From: Roseovarius aestuarii | GTDB lineage: Bacteria; Pseudomonadota; Alphaproteobacteria; Rhodobacterales; Rhodobacteraceae | Reading direction: 5' to 3' | NCBI RefSeq assembly: GCF_019966515.1 | Contig: NZ_JAIMIB010000007.1 | Span: forward strand, 62,001 to 126,000 | Length of the DNA: 64,000 bases | In this document: piece by piece, positions 54,457 to 63,313 of the stretch | Layout: every line of letters starts with the position of its first letter | Numbering within the stretch: the first letter of the stretch is position 1 | Notes under the pieces: model-generated | Database searches by the model: none | What the model was told of the DNA's origin: nothing | What the model saw: the letters and a program-made list of their open reading frames with translations, nothing else | Translations under genes and position numbers: made by a program

Positions 54457-55689
54457 ATGCGCCTGCAAGATCTCGACATCATCGTCACCGCGCCCCCCGC
54501 GCCCGGCTGGGGCGGGCGATACTGGATACTGGTCAAGCTGACCACCGATACCGGCCTCGTCGGCTGGGGGGAATGTTATGCCTCAAGCGTCGGGCCTGAG
54601 GCGATGAAGCCGGTCATCGAAGATGTATTCGCGCGCCACATGCAGGGCGAAAACCCGGAAAACATCGAATTGATGTTCCGGCGCGCCTATTCCGCGGGCT
54701 TTACACAGCGCCCTGACCTGACTGTAATGGGCGCGTTTTCAGGGCTCGAGATCGCCTGCTGGGACATTCTGGGCAAGGCACGGGAACGGCCGGTCTGGGC
54801 ACTTCTGGGCGGCAAGATGAACGAACGCATCCGCGCCTATACCTATCTCTACCCCCTGCCCCAGCACAACATCAACGCGTTCTGGACGTCGCCACAGATG
54901 GCCGCCGAAAGCGCCCGCGCGGCGGTCGATCAGGGCTATACCGCCATCAAGTTTGACCCGGCAGGCCCTTACACGCTTCGCGGCGGCCATATGCCCGCGA
55001 TGAGCGATATCGACCAATCCGTGGCCTTCTGCAAAGCCATCCGCGAGGCCGTCGGGACGAAGGCGGATCTGCTTTTCGGCACGCACGGGCAGTTCACCAC
55101 AGCGGGCGCGATAAGGCTTGGCAAGGCGCTGGAGCCCTACTCACCGCTTTGGTTCGAGGAGCCCATTCCACCGGATAATGTTGGCGAAATGGCCAAGGTC
55201 GCGAATGCCGTCTCGATCCCTGTCGCGACCGGCGAGCGCCTGACCACCAAGGCAGAATTCGCCCCGGTACTGCGATCAGGTGCAGCCACGATCCTGCAAC
55301 CCGCATTGGGGCGCGCCGGCGGCATCTGGGAGATGAAGAAGGTCGCCGCCATGGCCGAGGTCTATAATGCCCAGATGGCACCGCATCTTTATGCGGGTCC
55401 GGTGGAATGGGCCGCAAATATACACCTCGCCACGTCGATCCCTAATCTTCTGCTGGCCGAGACCATCGACACCGACTTCCACAGGGCATTGATCAAAGAC
55501 ACTATCAAGATCGAAAACGGCTTTATCATTCCACCTGAAACTCCGGGCCTTGGCATCGAGGTGGATGAAAGTCTGGCGCGAGCGCATCCCTATACCGGCA
55601 CTGGTCTGCATCTGGAGATGCAGGAGGCGCCTTGTGATTATGCCAATGGCAATGCCTTTACTGGTGGTGCGCCGCCTGAAACCGACTAA
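54457..55689 (+). CDS. Enolase-superfamily dehydratase (mandelate racemase/MLE family)
   Basis: Length 410 aa. An N-terminal capping domain (about residues 1-120) and a TIM barrel. IKFDPAG near 170, metal-ligand acidic residues in WFEEPIPPDN near 230 and VATGERL near 255, and a late catalytic-type His in APHLYAGPVEWAA near 308 fit acid-sugar dehydratases of the D-galactonate/mannonate type. The exact sugar acid cannot be determined. Not obviously linked to the RpoE operon upstream (89 bp gap). Confidence 0.82.
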   Translation: MRLQDLDIIVTAPPAPGWGGRYWILVKLTTDTGLVGWGECYASSVGPEAMKPVIEDVFARHMQGENPENIELMFRRAYSAGFTQRPDLTVMGAFSGLEIACWDILGKARERPVWALLGGKMNERIRAYTYLYPLPQHNINAFWTSPQMAAESARAAVDQGYTAIKFDPAGPYTLRGGHMPAMSDIDQSVAFCKAIREAVGTKADLLFGTHGQFTTAGAIRLGKALEPYSPLWFEEPIPPDNVGEMAKVANAVSIPVATGERLTTKAEFAPVLRSGAATILQPALGRAGGIWEMKKVAAMAEVYNAQMAPHLYAGPVEWAANIHLATSIPNLLLAETIDTDFHRALIKDTIKIENGFIIPPETPGLGIEVDESLARAHPYTGTGLHLEMQEAPCDYANGNAFTGGAPPETD

Positions 55690-56615
55690 GGCAGCAGACC
55701 CAGCCAGACCCAGACCGTGATGATCGACAATGCCGTGCCAATCAGCACGCTGGACGCCGCCACCCGTCTGGCAGCCCCGTACATATTGGCAAAGATATAG
55801 GTGTTGATGCCCGGTGCCATCGCCGCGGTCAGCACGGCGGAGCGCACCGCCTCGGTCGGCAGTGAAAACCCGGCGACTAGCCCGCGAGTGATCAGCGGGT
55901 GCACAATGAGCGCGATCGCGCAAACATATAGAATGACGCGTAAATCCCCTTCGGGCTTATAGCGCACCAGCACGCCGCCCAATCCGAAAAGCGCGGCCGG
56001 GAGGGCCGCGCGCACCAGCAGGTCCAGCCCGTCATTCAGAACACCGGGCAGTGGCAAACCGGTGAGGTTAACGAAAAACCCAAGCCCAATCCCCATGATC
56101 AGCGCGTTGGAGAACATCGCCCTCAACACCTTGCCCGTCAGCGCCACGCCGGATGATCCGCGCGCACGGGTGATCTCCATCGCGGTAATGCCGATCCCAT
56201 AGCAGAACGGCGAATGCAGGGCGATGATGGCGTAATTCACGCTGAGCGCGTCAGCACCGTAAGCTCGTTCCGTCAGCGGCAGGCCCAGCAGCACCGTATT
56301 CGAAAAAAGGCAGCAAAACCCGATGGCGACGGCATCTTCCCAGGGTCTGCCAAACAGGTAGCGCGCGCCCAGAAGCCCCAGCAGAAACCCGGTCAGAGCA
56401 CCAGTATAAAAGCTGGCCAAGAGACGCCAGTCAAAGCTCTGTCCCAGATCGAGCCGGGCAATGGCCGTAAACAGCAGGCAGGGGATGGCAAATTTCTGGG
56501 TGAAATTCATCAACCCGTCGACACCGGTATCCGAAAACCAGCCGCGCCAGACCGCCAGATAGCCAAAGCCGGTGACCACAAAAACCGGCAGGATAACGTC
56601 CAGAAGGGCCTGCAT
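55686..56615 (-). CDS. AEC-family transporter
   Basis: Length 309 aa with about ten hydrophobic segments in two halves separated by a loop near residues 150-170. The N-terminus (VILPVFVVTGFGYLAV) and the later MAPGINTYIFANMYG fit the auxin efflux carrier/malonate-type AEC permeases. Substrate unknown. Its 3' end overlaps the convergent dehydratase gene by 4 bp. Last gene of the minus-strand run starting at 62077. Confidence 0.85.
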   Translation of the reverse strand: MQALLDVILPVFVVTGFGYLAVWRGWFSDTGVDGLMNFTQKFAIPCLLFTAIARLDLGQSFDWRLLASFYTGALTGFLLGLLGARYLFGRPWEDAVAIGFCCLFSNTVLLGLPLTERAYGADALSVNYAIIALHSPFCYGIGITAMEITRARGSSGVALTGKVLRAMFSNALIMGIGLGFFVNLTGLPLPGVLNDGLDLLVRAALPAALFGLGGVLVRYKPEGDLRVILYVCAIALIVHPLITRGLVAGFSLPTEAVRSAVLTAAMAPGINTYIFANMYGAARRVAASSVLIGTALSIITVWVWLGLLP

Positions 56616-56622
56616 ACCCCGC

Positions 56623-57420
56623 TCAGTCCGGCAGGGAGATCACCATGCCGTCATAGGCGGCGGTGATCCAGTCGGGCGTTTCGTCAATCACCGCCTGATA
56701 ATCCAGGTCGATATGCATATTGGTCAGCACACCGCGCTTGGGCCGGGCACGTTTCATCCACTCGACCGATTGTTCGAAATGCGTATGGGTCGGGTGCGGT
56801 GTGCGGCGTAGACTGTCGAGCACCCAACACTCCAACCCGTCCAGTATCGGCCAGACATCATCGGGGATCTGTGCCACATCAGGCAAATAAGCCATCCCCC
56901 CAACTTTGAAACCAAGCGCGTCGATCGAGCCGTGATTTACCTTGAACGACTCCAGCGTGATCGCGCCGCCTGCCCCGTCGATCACCACATCGCCGTCTAT
57001 CGTGAACATGTCGAGGATTGGCGGATATGGCGAGCCTTCGGGTTGCACGAAGGCGTAGCCAAAGCGTGAAAAAAGCGCCTCCTGCGTAGGTCCGTCAGCC
57101 CAGACCGGCAAGCGGCGTTTCATGTTAAAGACGATCATACGCAGATCGTCCAGCCCGTGTACGTGATCGGCATGGGCGTGGGTGTAGAGCACCGCATCCA
57201 ATTCACCGACACCGGCATCAAGCAGCTGCGCACGCAGATCCGGTGAGCTGTCGATCAGCACGCGGGTTGTCCCTGCGTCCGTTATGCGCTCGACCAGCAT
57301 GGAGCAGCGACGGCGTCTGTTGCGCGGGTTTTCCGGGTCGCATTCGCCCCAGTGCCCGCCCAGTCGGGGCACCCCGCCGGAAGAGCCGCTGCCCAGAATG
57401 GTAAAGCGGAGTTCTGCCAT
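56623..57420 (-). CDS. PhnP-like MBL-fold metallohydrolase
   Basis: Length 265 aa. The metallo-beta-lactamase motif HAHADHVHG (residues about 80-88) and downstream His/Asp residues predict a di-metal phosphodiesterase. TILGSGSSGGVPRLGGHWGEC at the N-terminus is typical of the PhnP/PqqB-like group found next to tatD. The ATG overlaps the tatD stop by one base. Probably a cyclic phosphodiesterase of unknown cellular substrate. Confidence 0.85.
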   Translation of the reverse strand: MAELRFTILGSGSSGGVPRLGGHWGECDPENPRNRRRRCSMLVERITDAGTTRVLIDSSPDLRAQLLDAGVGELDAVLYTHAHADHVHGLDDLRMIVFNMKRRLPVWADGPTQEALFSRFGYAFVQPEGSPYPPILDMFTIDGDVVIDGAGGAITLESFKVNHGSIDALGFKVGGMAYLPDVAQIPDDVWPILDGLECWVLDSLRRTPHPTHTHFEQSVEWMKRARPKRGVLTNMHIDLDYQAVIDETPDWITAAYDGMVISLPD

Positions 57421-58226
57421 CAGGCCGCATCCTCGTATTCAGCAGCCTTCCAGAACAGACGGTCGAAATTGACCTGGGTTTGTGCCGCGAAGGCGGGCCA
57501 GTCCATCCCGAATATCTCGGCCCCTTTCTGCGCTGTGTGAAGCGTGTAGGCAGGCTCATTGCGCTTGCCGCGATAGGGTGGCGGCGCCAGATAAGGCGCG
57601 TCGGTCTCGACCAGGATGCGATCCAACGGCGCGGCAGCAAAGATATCGCGCAATTCCTGACTTTTGGGAAAGGCCGCGATGCCTGACATCGACAGGTAAA
57701 ACCCCAGATCAAGCGCCGACTTGGCCAGCCCGGCCCCGGACGAGAAGCAGTGCATGACGCAGCTATAGGTACCGTTGCGATATTCCTCGGATAGAATGCG
57801 CGCCATGTCGTCATCGGCTGCCCGCGCATGGATGATCAGCGGCAAGCCAGTCTGGCGCGCTGCCTCAATATGAATACGCAGAGATTTCTTTTGAACATCA
57901 GCGCTTTCCGAGGTGTAGTGATAGTCCAGACCGGTTTCTCCAATGCCCACGAATTTGGGATGTCGGGCAAGCGCCACAAGATCCTCGACGCTGGCCAGAG
58001 GCTCGTCTGCCGCGCTCATCGGATGTGTCCCGGCCGCATAGAAAACCGGGGGATATTTTTCGGCGATGGCCCGCACCTGAGGCTCCAGCCGCAGCCTGGT
58101 GCAGATGGTGACCATCCGGGTGACGCCCGTGCTTAGCGCGCGGTCAATTACGGTATCGCGTTCGGCATCAAAATCCGGAAAATCAAGGTGACAGTGACTA
58201 TCGGTAATCTGGATCTGGTCGGTCAT
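57420..58226 (-). CDS. tatD: TatD-family metal-dependent DNase
   Basis: Length 268 aa from the ATG at 58226; a GTG one codon earlier is possible. DSHCHLDFPDF with the first metal-binding His pair, a Glu ligand in GIGETGLDYH near residue 95, IHARAADDD, and a final Asp in VETDAPYL near 205. Predicted Mg-dependent 3'-5' exonuclease acting on DNA. Sits between holB and the MBL hydrolase in an operon. Confidence 0.9.
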   Translation of the reverse strand: MTDQIQITDSHCHLDFPDFDAERDTVIDRALSTGVTRMVTICTRLRLEPQVRAIAEKYPPVFYAAGTHPMSAADEPLASVEDLVALARHPKFVGIGETGLDYHYTSESADVQKKSLRIHIEAARQTGLPLIIHARAADDDMARILSEEYRNGTYSCVMHCFSSGAGLAKSALDLGFYLSMSGIAAFPKSQELRDIFAAAPLDRILVETDAPYLAPPPYRGKRNEPAYTLHTAQKGAEIFGMDWPAFAAQTQVNFDRLFWKAAEYEDAA

Positions 58227-58245
58227 CACAGGGCCCTTTGCGGGC

Positions 58246-59370
58246 CTATCCCGCGGCGGTTTTCTCTATCCTGAACACCGTATCTAGGACGAGCGCGGCA
58301 GGGTCAAGGTTGACCGCCCGGCCATGTCGTGCGCGCGCGCCGATTTCCTGGGCGCATTCAGCCCAGGCGCGACCTTTTACCCGTGTTGCGGAAAGCCGTG
58401 CCAGCATTTCGGCCTCACCTGGAGCAGCTTCATGTTCCGGCACCATACCCGCCGCCCCGCTGCGCGCCAGGCGGGCAAGAAGCAGATCGGTGAGACCCAG
58501 CAGCATGTCTAGCTTATCCTCAGCCCCTCGTGTCGCGGCGGCTTCGGCCAGTTTGAGCGCCCGTGCACGATCAAGCCGGGGCAAGCTGGCAATTATCGCC
58601 ACCAATTCGGCATAGGTTTTCAAGCCGCCCAGATTAATCAGCCGCACCGCTTCGCCGACAGAACCGCCCGAAAGCTCCGCAAGGGCGGCGGTATCCTCGG
58701 GCGCCTCCACGTCCGCTTGTTCGAGGGCGGCGGCCATGTCAGCAGCACCTAGTGGTGACAAGCGCAATTCACGACAGCGCGACCGAATTGTCGGCAAGAG
58801 CCGCGAAGGCTGATGGCTGACCAGCAGAAGGATCGTTCGCGCGGGCGGTTCTTCGAGCATTTTCAGCAGTGCATTGGCAGCCTGCACGTTCATCTCGTCC
58901 GCACAATCAAGGATCACCACGCGACGCCCGCCATCCGTGGCACTGAGTTGCAGAAACTGGTTCAGACGGCGCACATCATCCGCCACGATCATGTCGCGCA
59001 AGCGCCCGGTCTTATCATTGACGCTGCGGGTAATGTGAAACAGCCCCGGGTCCGATCCCGCCAGCAGGCGCCGTGCAACAGGGTGATCATCGGGGATAGC
59101 CAGCGTAGTCGGTTGCACGGGCGCATCACCGAACAATCCGTCCTCCTCCGCCTCGGGCGTAGCCAACAGAAACCGCGCGATCCGCCAGGCCATCGTCGCC
59201 TTGCCCACACCGCGCGGCCCGGTGATCAGCCAGCCGTGATGCATACGGCCCGCGTTGTAACTTTCAAGAAACGCTGCTTCCGCAGCATCCTGACCGATCA
59301 GCCGGTCAGTCTCTCGCGGATGCGGGGCGCCGTCGACACGATCCGGTTCGGGTAATGGAGCATCAGCCAT
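58246..59370 (-). CDS. holB: DNA polymerase III delta' subunit
   Basis: Clamp-loader subunit. Length 374 aa from the ATG at 59370, sharing one base with the tmk stop (TGATG). Walker-like loop ITGPRGVGKATMAWR near residue 49; sensor region VILDCADEMNVQAANALLKMLEEPP near 150 is strongly characteristic. RSRCRELRL follows. Between tmk and tatD, the usual bacterial arrangement. Confidence 0.92.
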   Translation of the reverse strand: MADAPLPEPDRVDGAPHPRETDRLIGQDAAEAAFLESYNAGRMHHGWLITGPRGVGKATMAWRIARFLLATPEAEEDGLFGDAPVQPTTLAIPDDHPVARRLLAGSDPGLFHITRSVNDKTGRLRDMIVADDVRRLNQFLQLSATDGGRRVVILDCADEMNVQAANALLKMLEEPPARTILLLVSHQPSRLLPTIRSRCRELRLSPLGAADMAAALEQADVEAPEDTAALAELSGGSVGEAVRLINLGGLKTYAELVAIIASLPRLDRARALKLAEAAATRGAEDKLDMLLGLTDLLLARLARSGAAGMVPEHEAAPGEAEMLARLSATRVKGRAWAECAQEIGARARHGRAVNLDPAALVLDTVFRIEKTAAG

Positions 59371-59993
59371 CAGCAACGACCACTGACGGCGCGCTGCACA
59401 TCGACGGCCACCTCTTCGACCGAGCGTCCGCCATCGATAACTACAAACCGTCCGGAAAATTCTTTCGCCAGCGCAAGGAAACCTTCGCGCATGCGGCGCT
59501 GCATCTCGCCTCCAAAAGCTTCAAAACGCTCTTCCTCCCCCGCCCGCGCAAGCGCCCGCTCCAACGCCACCTCAGGGTCCATGTCAATCAGCACGGTCAG
59601 GTCAGGTTCGCGACCAATCATCAATTCATGCAGCTGATCCACCAATCCCCGCAGGGCGGCGCGCCCAAGACCCTGATACATACGAGTACTGTCAGCAAAA
59701 CGGTCAGAGATAACCAGTTTCCCCGCCGCAACCGACGGGGTGATCAAACGCTCAAGATGGTCACGTCGCGCTGCCGTAAAGAGCAAGAGTTCAGTCTCTG
59801 CCGACCACCGATCGGGATCCCCTTCGAGTACCAGCTTTCGGATGTCTTCAGCACCGGGGCTACCGCCGGGTTCACGCGTCAGCACCACCTCGCGGCCTTG
59901 GGCGGACAGATATTCCGCCAGCAGACGCGCTTGCGTGGATTTTCCAGAACCATCGATGCCTTCGAACGTGATAAATCGGCCCTGTTCGTTCAA
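59370..59993 (-). CDS. tmk: Thymidylate kinase
   Basis: Phosphorylates dTMP to dTDP. Length 207 aa. The P-loop EGIDGSGKSTQARLL lies near residue 10; VISDRFADSTRMYQG near 95 is the dTMP-binding DRY-like region. The start is a TTG (59991-59993) overlapping the preceding stop (TTGA), with GAGGG about 9 bp upstream. No other start lies near. Confidence 0.93.
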   Translation of the reverse strand: MNEQGRFITFEGIDGSGKSTQARLLAEYLSAQGREVVLTREPGGSPGAEDIRKLVLEGDPDRWSAETELLLFTAARRDHLERLITPSVAAGKLVISDRFADSTRMYQGLGRAALRGLVDQLHELMIGREPDLTVLIDMDPEVALERALARAGEEERFEAFGGEMQRRMREGFLALAKEFSGRFVVIDGGRSVEEVAVDVQRAVSGRC

Positions 59994-61156
59994 AACCCAC
60001 CCTCGGAGCTCTGCCGCAAGCGTGTCAGCAAGACACCCGATACCGTGCGCAACCGTGCCAGAAAACCGCCCTTGGCGACATCCTCGGCTGCAACAAGTTT
60101 GATCCGTGTTTCCGGCAGACCTTCGGGGGCAAAAACCAGATCTGCCAGTTCATCGCCTTTGGTGATCGGTGCGCGAAGCGGTCCGGTATAGACCACCTGA
60201 GCCTTGAGGTCGCTATTTCCCAGAACCGGCACAAGCGTCACGACATCCTCGGCCACGGTCAACCCGACGCTGGTGGCGCCGCCCATCCATACATCAGCCC
60301 TGGCGACTTGCGCCCCAGCCTTCACGACCGACTTTTCGACAAATTGCCGAAAGGCCCAGTTGACGATCGATGCGCTTTCTTCGGCGCGAACCTTCACGCT
60401 GGGCAGTCCCGACACCACAAAGACAACCCGACGATCACCCTGCTTTGCCGATCCGACCAGACCATATCCAGCCTTGACCGTGTGGCCGGTTTTCAACCCG
60501 TCCACACCGATGCCCAGCTTTAGCAACGGGTTACGGTTTTGGGTGTTTTTCGGCGCGCGCCCGTCAAATTCAAACTCGGTTTCGGCGAACATCGGGTAGA
60601 ATTCAGGAAAATCCTCGATCAGGTGACGTGCCAGCAACGCCAGATCACGTACGCTCATGACATGACCCGGCGCGGGCCAGCCGTTGGAATTCATGAAGGT
60701 CGAATTGGTCATGCCCATCTGCTGCGCGCGCTGCGTCATGAACCGGGCAAACCCGGCCTCGGTCCCGTCCGGACTGAGCGCTTCGGCGATAACGGCGCAG
60801 GCATCATTGCCCGACAGGACAATTATCCCGCGCAGCAGGTCATCCACCCGCACCTTGTCCGTCGTGTCGAGGAACATCGTCGAGCCACCATAGCTCATCG
60901 CGTGGGTCGACACGGGCAACTCTTCCTCCAGCGACAACCGGCCATCGCGGATCGCCTCGAACGCAACATAAAGCGTCATCAGCTTGGACATTGACGCTGG
61001 TGGCAGGGGCGTGTCCGCGTTCTTGTTCATCAGGACCGTGCCAGTGGTGATGTCCATCACAAAAGCGGCCTTGGCCTGCGTATCAAAGGCGGTTGCGGGC
61101 ATGGCAAACGCCCAAATGAACAAGATCGGGGTCAACGGTCGAAGAAAGCGATTCAT
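59990..61156 (-). CDS. D-alanyl-D-alanine carboxypeptidase (PBP5/6 type)
   Basis: Trims the terminal D-Ala of peptidoglycan stem peptides in the periplasm. Length 388 aa from the ATG at 61156, better placed behind AGAAG than the ATG at 61162. Signal peptide to about MPATAF. Active-site motifs SMSK (about residue 55), SGN (about 114) and KTG in LKTGHT (about 218) are complete. A C-terminal PBP5-type domain follows. Its gene follows a SPOR lipoprotein, suggesting a cell-wall role for both. Confidence 0.92.
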   Translation of the reverse strand: MNRFLRPLTPILFIWAFAMPATAFDTQAKAAFVMDITTGTVLMNKNADTPLPPASMSKLMTLYVAFEAIRDGRLSLEEELPVSTHAMSYGGSTMFLDTTDKVRVDDLLRGIIVLSGNDACAVIAEALSPDGTEAGFARFMTQRAQQMGMTNSTFMNSNGWPAPGHVMSVRDLALLARHLIEDFPEFYPMFAETEFEFDGRAPKNTQNRNPLLKLGIGVDGLKTGHTVKAGYGLVGSAKQGDRRVVFVVSGLPSVKVRAEESASIVNWAFRQFVEKSVVKAGAQVARADVWMGGATSVGLTVAEDVVTLVPVLGNSDLKAQVVYTGPLRAPITKGDELADLVFAPEGLPETRIKLVAAEDVAKGGFLARLRTVSGVLLTRLRQSSEGGF

Positions 61157-61168
61157 GATCATCAGCTT

Positions 61169-62077
61169 CTAGTTTGTTACGGGATAGGCGTCGTCAAATC
61201 CTGAGTCTGCTATCTTTTTCAGCAGAATATCACGTTCGGATTTGTTGCTGGCGGGCCCAACGATAACACGCCAGAAGGATTTGCCCTGCGACGTTCCTTC
61301 CTTCACCATGGGCACCATACCTGCCTGGCGCATGGCAGTTGCAGTGTTATCGGCATTCTGCTCAACGCTGAATATACCGATTTGGATAAAGGGCTTATCC
61401 AACGTCGATACCGGCGTGGGGGAAGCGACTTGCGAAGTGGCGGCAGGTTCCACTGCGGCTTCCGGCGCGGCAGAGGCACTTTCGGCGATCTCGGCCTCAT
61501 CAAGTGCGGCCGCCGCTCCGGCGACCGGGTCTAGCGAACTCACTTCGACCTCGGCGGGCTCTTCCGGCTCTTCAACCGGCGCAGGCACGGCCTCGGGATC
61601 AGGCATTTGTTCGCGGCGCAACGCGGTCACGTTAAGGCTCGCCGGAGCGCCTGCCAACATACCGATCGCAGCCGCCGCATCAGATGACACCTGAAGAACC
61701 GGACCGGGGTTCGCCCGTTCACGGCGGAATAATGCACCAATCACAAACTGCGAATTATCGTTGTTTCGGATGATGACCCGTTCGGGCTCTTTCACATCTG
61801 GATGCGCCACCCAGACACCGCCCAGAGACGGCCTCCCATCCCAGAGACCTTGATCCGTGACCTGAAAAACCTCCGGTGCTTCAACATCGCGCTCGATCAG
61901 CTTGACCGATGAGCCGGCCTCGGCAGTAGCTGCCTCCGCGGTCTCAGTTTTCTGACCCAGTTGCTTGAACGGGTTGAATTTGGCCCCTTCTTCGCATCCT
62001 GACAGCAGTAACATTCCAACCCCGGCCAGCGCGGCATTACGCCAACTGGTTCTACGGCCTCTGTGATAAAAAATCAT
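61169..62077 (-). CDS. SPOR-domain lipoprotein
   Basis: Length 302 aa. Lipobox LSGCEE at about residue 28. A folded N-terminal part (about 60-150) is followed by a Pro/Glu/Ala-rich low-complexity linker (about 160-220) and a C-terminal SPOR domain (about 225-302; KPFIQIGIFSVEQNA, FWRVIVGP) that binds denuded peptidoglycan at the septum. Leads the dac-tmk-holB operon. Ribosome binding AAAGGG upstream. Confidence 0.85.
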   Translation of the reverse strand: MIFYHRGRRTSWRNAALAGVGMLLLSGCEEGAKFNPFKQLGQKTETAEAATAEAGSSVKLIERDVEAPEVFQVTDQGLWDGRPSLGGVWVAHPDVKEPERVIIRNNDNSQFVIGALFRRERANPGPVLQVSSDAAAAIGMLAGAPASLNVTALRREQMPDPEAVPAPVEEPEEPAEVEVSSLDPVAGAAAALDEAEIAESASAAPEAAVEPAATSQVASPTPVSTLDKPFIQIGIFSVEQNADNTATAMRQAGMVPMVKEGTSQGKSFWRVIVGPASNKSERDILLKKIADSGFDDAYPVTN

Positions 62078-62282
62078 AGCTTGCCCTTTGCCTGTAATAG
62101 CGCCTTTTGGCGCTGTTCCCCGATGCTGGCCATGTCCTGCGCTCTGACGGCTGTTGTGGCCCCGCGCGCGCAGTCTAGCGAGTTGTCGGCTACAAGAAAA
62201 GTCTGCAGGTGCGGGCTCGGCAAATTTCCACGAAAACAGGCGCTTTCAGAATCAAAAAGGGTTGGTTAGGAAGGAACCAGTC

Positions 62283-62372
62283 GGAGGAGTGGCAGAGTGG
62301 TCGAATGCACCGGTCTTGAAAACCGACGTAGGTGAAAGTCTACCGTGGGTTCGAATCCCACCTCCTCCGCCA
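62283..62372 (+). tRNA. tRNA-Ser (anticodon UGA)
   Basis: Acceptor GGAGGAG (62283-62289) pairs with CTCCTCC (62362-62368), followed by G and an encoded CCA (62370-62372). Long variable arm (about 62326-62341) typical of class II tRNAs. The anticodon loop CTTGAAA has TGA at 62317-62319. GTTCGAATC T arm present. Length 90 nt. Confidence 0.97.
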
Positions 62373-63044
62373 CCTTACACTAAACAATTATTCACTCGGA
62401 TAGCAACGAGTGCTGTATCGCCCTTATTTTCATGATCATAGTCGATCGGCGTAATCTATTGGATTTCTTTCGATGATGCCCATATCGTTTCATTGAGAGG
62501 TATGGGATGTGGTATGATTGATGGCGGCGCGAGGCGGTCTATGGAGGGCGCAAAAAGTGCAAATACAGAAACCCTCAACTCTGGGGCCGGTGATTTCGAG
62601 CATGAGCACGAAAATTGCTGCACTTATCTAAAGTAGAGAAAAGTAGATATTCCCGACATACCAGCATCCAGCCTCTGGGGCGGATCGTTTTTTCTGCGCA
62701 TTACGCGCGCATGAGGTGTTAGAGCTTTGCCGGTTTTTACAGGCGGTCCATGGGAAATCCTTTCCGCAATGACGGAAACAGCCTACCCCTGTCCGCAAAG
62801 GCTTAAGGGTCAAACACTTTGTCCTATTTCTTCAGGCGGGCCATTGGGCTGGACATGGCGTTCTCGCTGTAAAGAACAGGAAAATACAGTGGCGGCCAAT
62901 TTTGATAAACAATCAAGTTTTTCAAGATGGCACCGGCTCAACACTAAAGGGAAAGCCTAAACGCTTAAAATGGGGCCAAAGATGGGGCTGGACTAAAACT
63001 AATTCCACTAAGTTATTATATTTACAAAGTAAAATTCATTTTAA
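62373..63044. other. Gene-free stretch between two tRNA genes
   Basis: In 672 bp I find no open frame with start signals or family motifs. Composition is more AT-rich and uneven than the surrounding coding DNA. It follows the 3' end of a tRNA-Ser gene, a frequent integration site, but I see no second copy of the tRNA end and no integrase, so a past insertion is only a possibility. Confidence 0.4.
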
Positions 63045-63120
63045 TGGTGCCCCCACACGGACTCGAACCGCGGACCTACTGATTACAAATCAGTTGCTCT
63101 ACCAGCTGAGCTATAGGGGC
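63045..63120 (-). tRNA. tRNA-Thr (anticodon UGU)
   Basis: Read on the minus strand: acceptor GCCCCTA (5' end at 63120) pairs with TGGGGGC, then A and encoded CCA (63047-63045). D arm AGCTCAGCTGGTAGAGC, anticodon loop with TGT between CTGAT and ATCAG stems, and T arm GGTTCGAGTCC are intact. Length 76 nt. Confidence 0.97.
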
Positions 63121-63313
63121 GCGGTGACCGGGATACGCAGGAATAATCGTCAGTTCAAGGCGAAATTAAACACAGAATGCTGCAAAATTTCGAAAATTGC
63201 GGCGTCGCGATTTTCCGGCCACACTGATCGTCAATGAGATCTCGTGCTAACCTGTTTAATTACCTACAAAACTCCGTATATTGCGCACAACAAGAACTCG
63301 ATCAGGGGCACGG

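Noticed and set aside
62628..62813. 61-codon minus-strand frame between the tRNA genes
   Set aside because: No ribosome binding sequence, no recognisable motif, composition like non-coding DNA.
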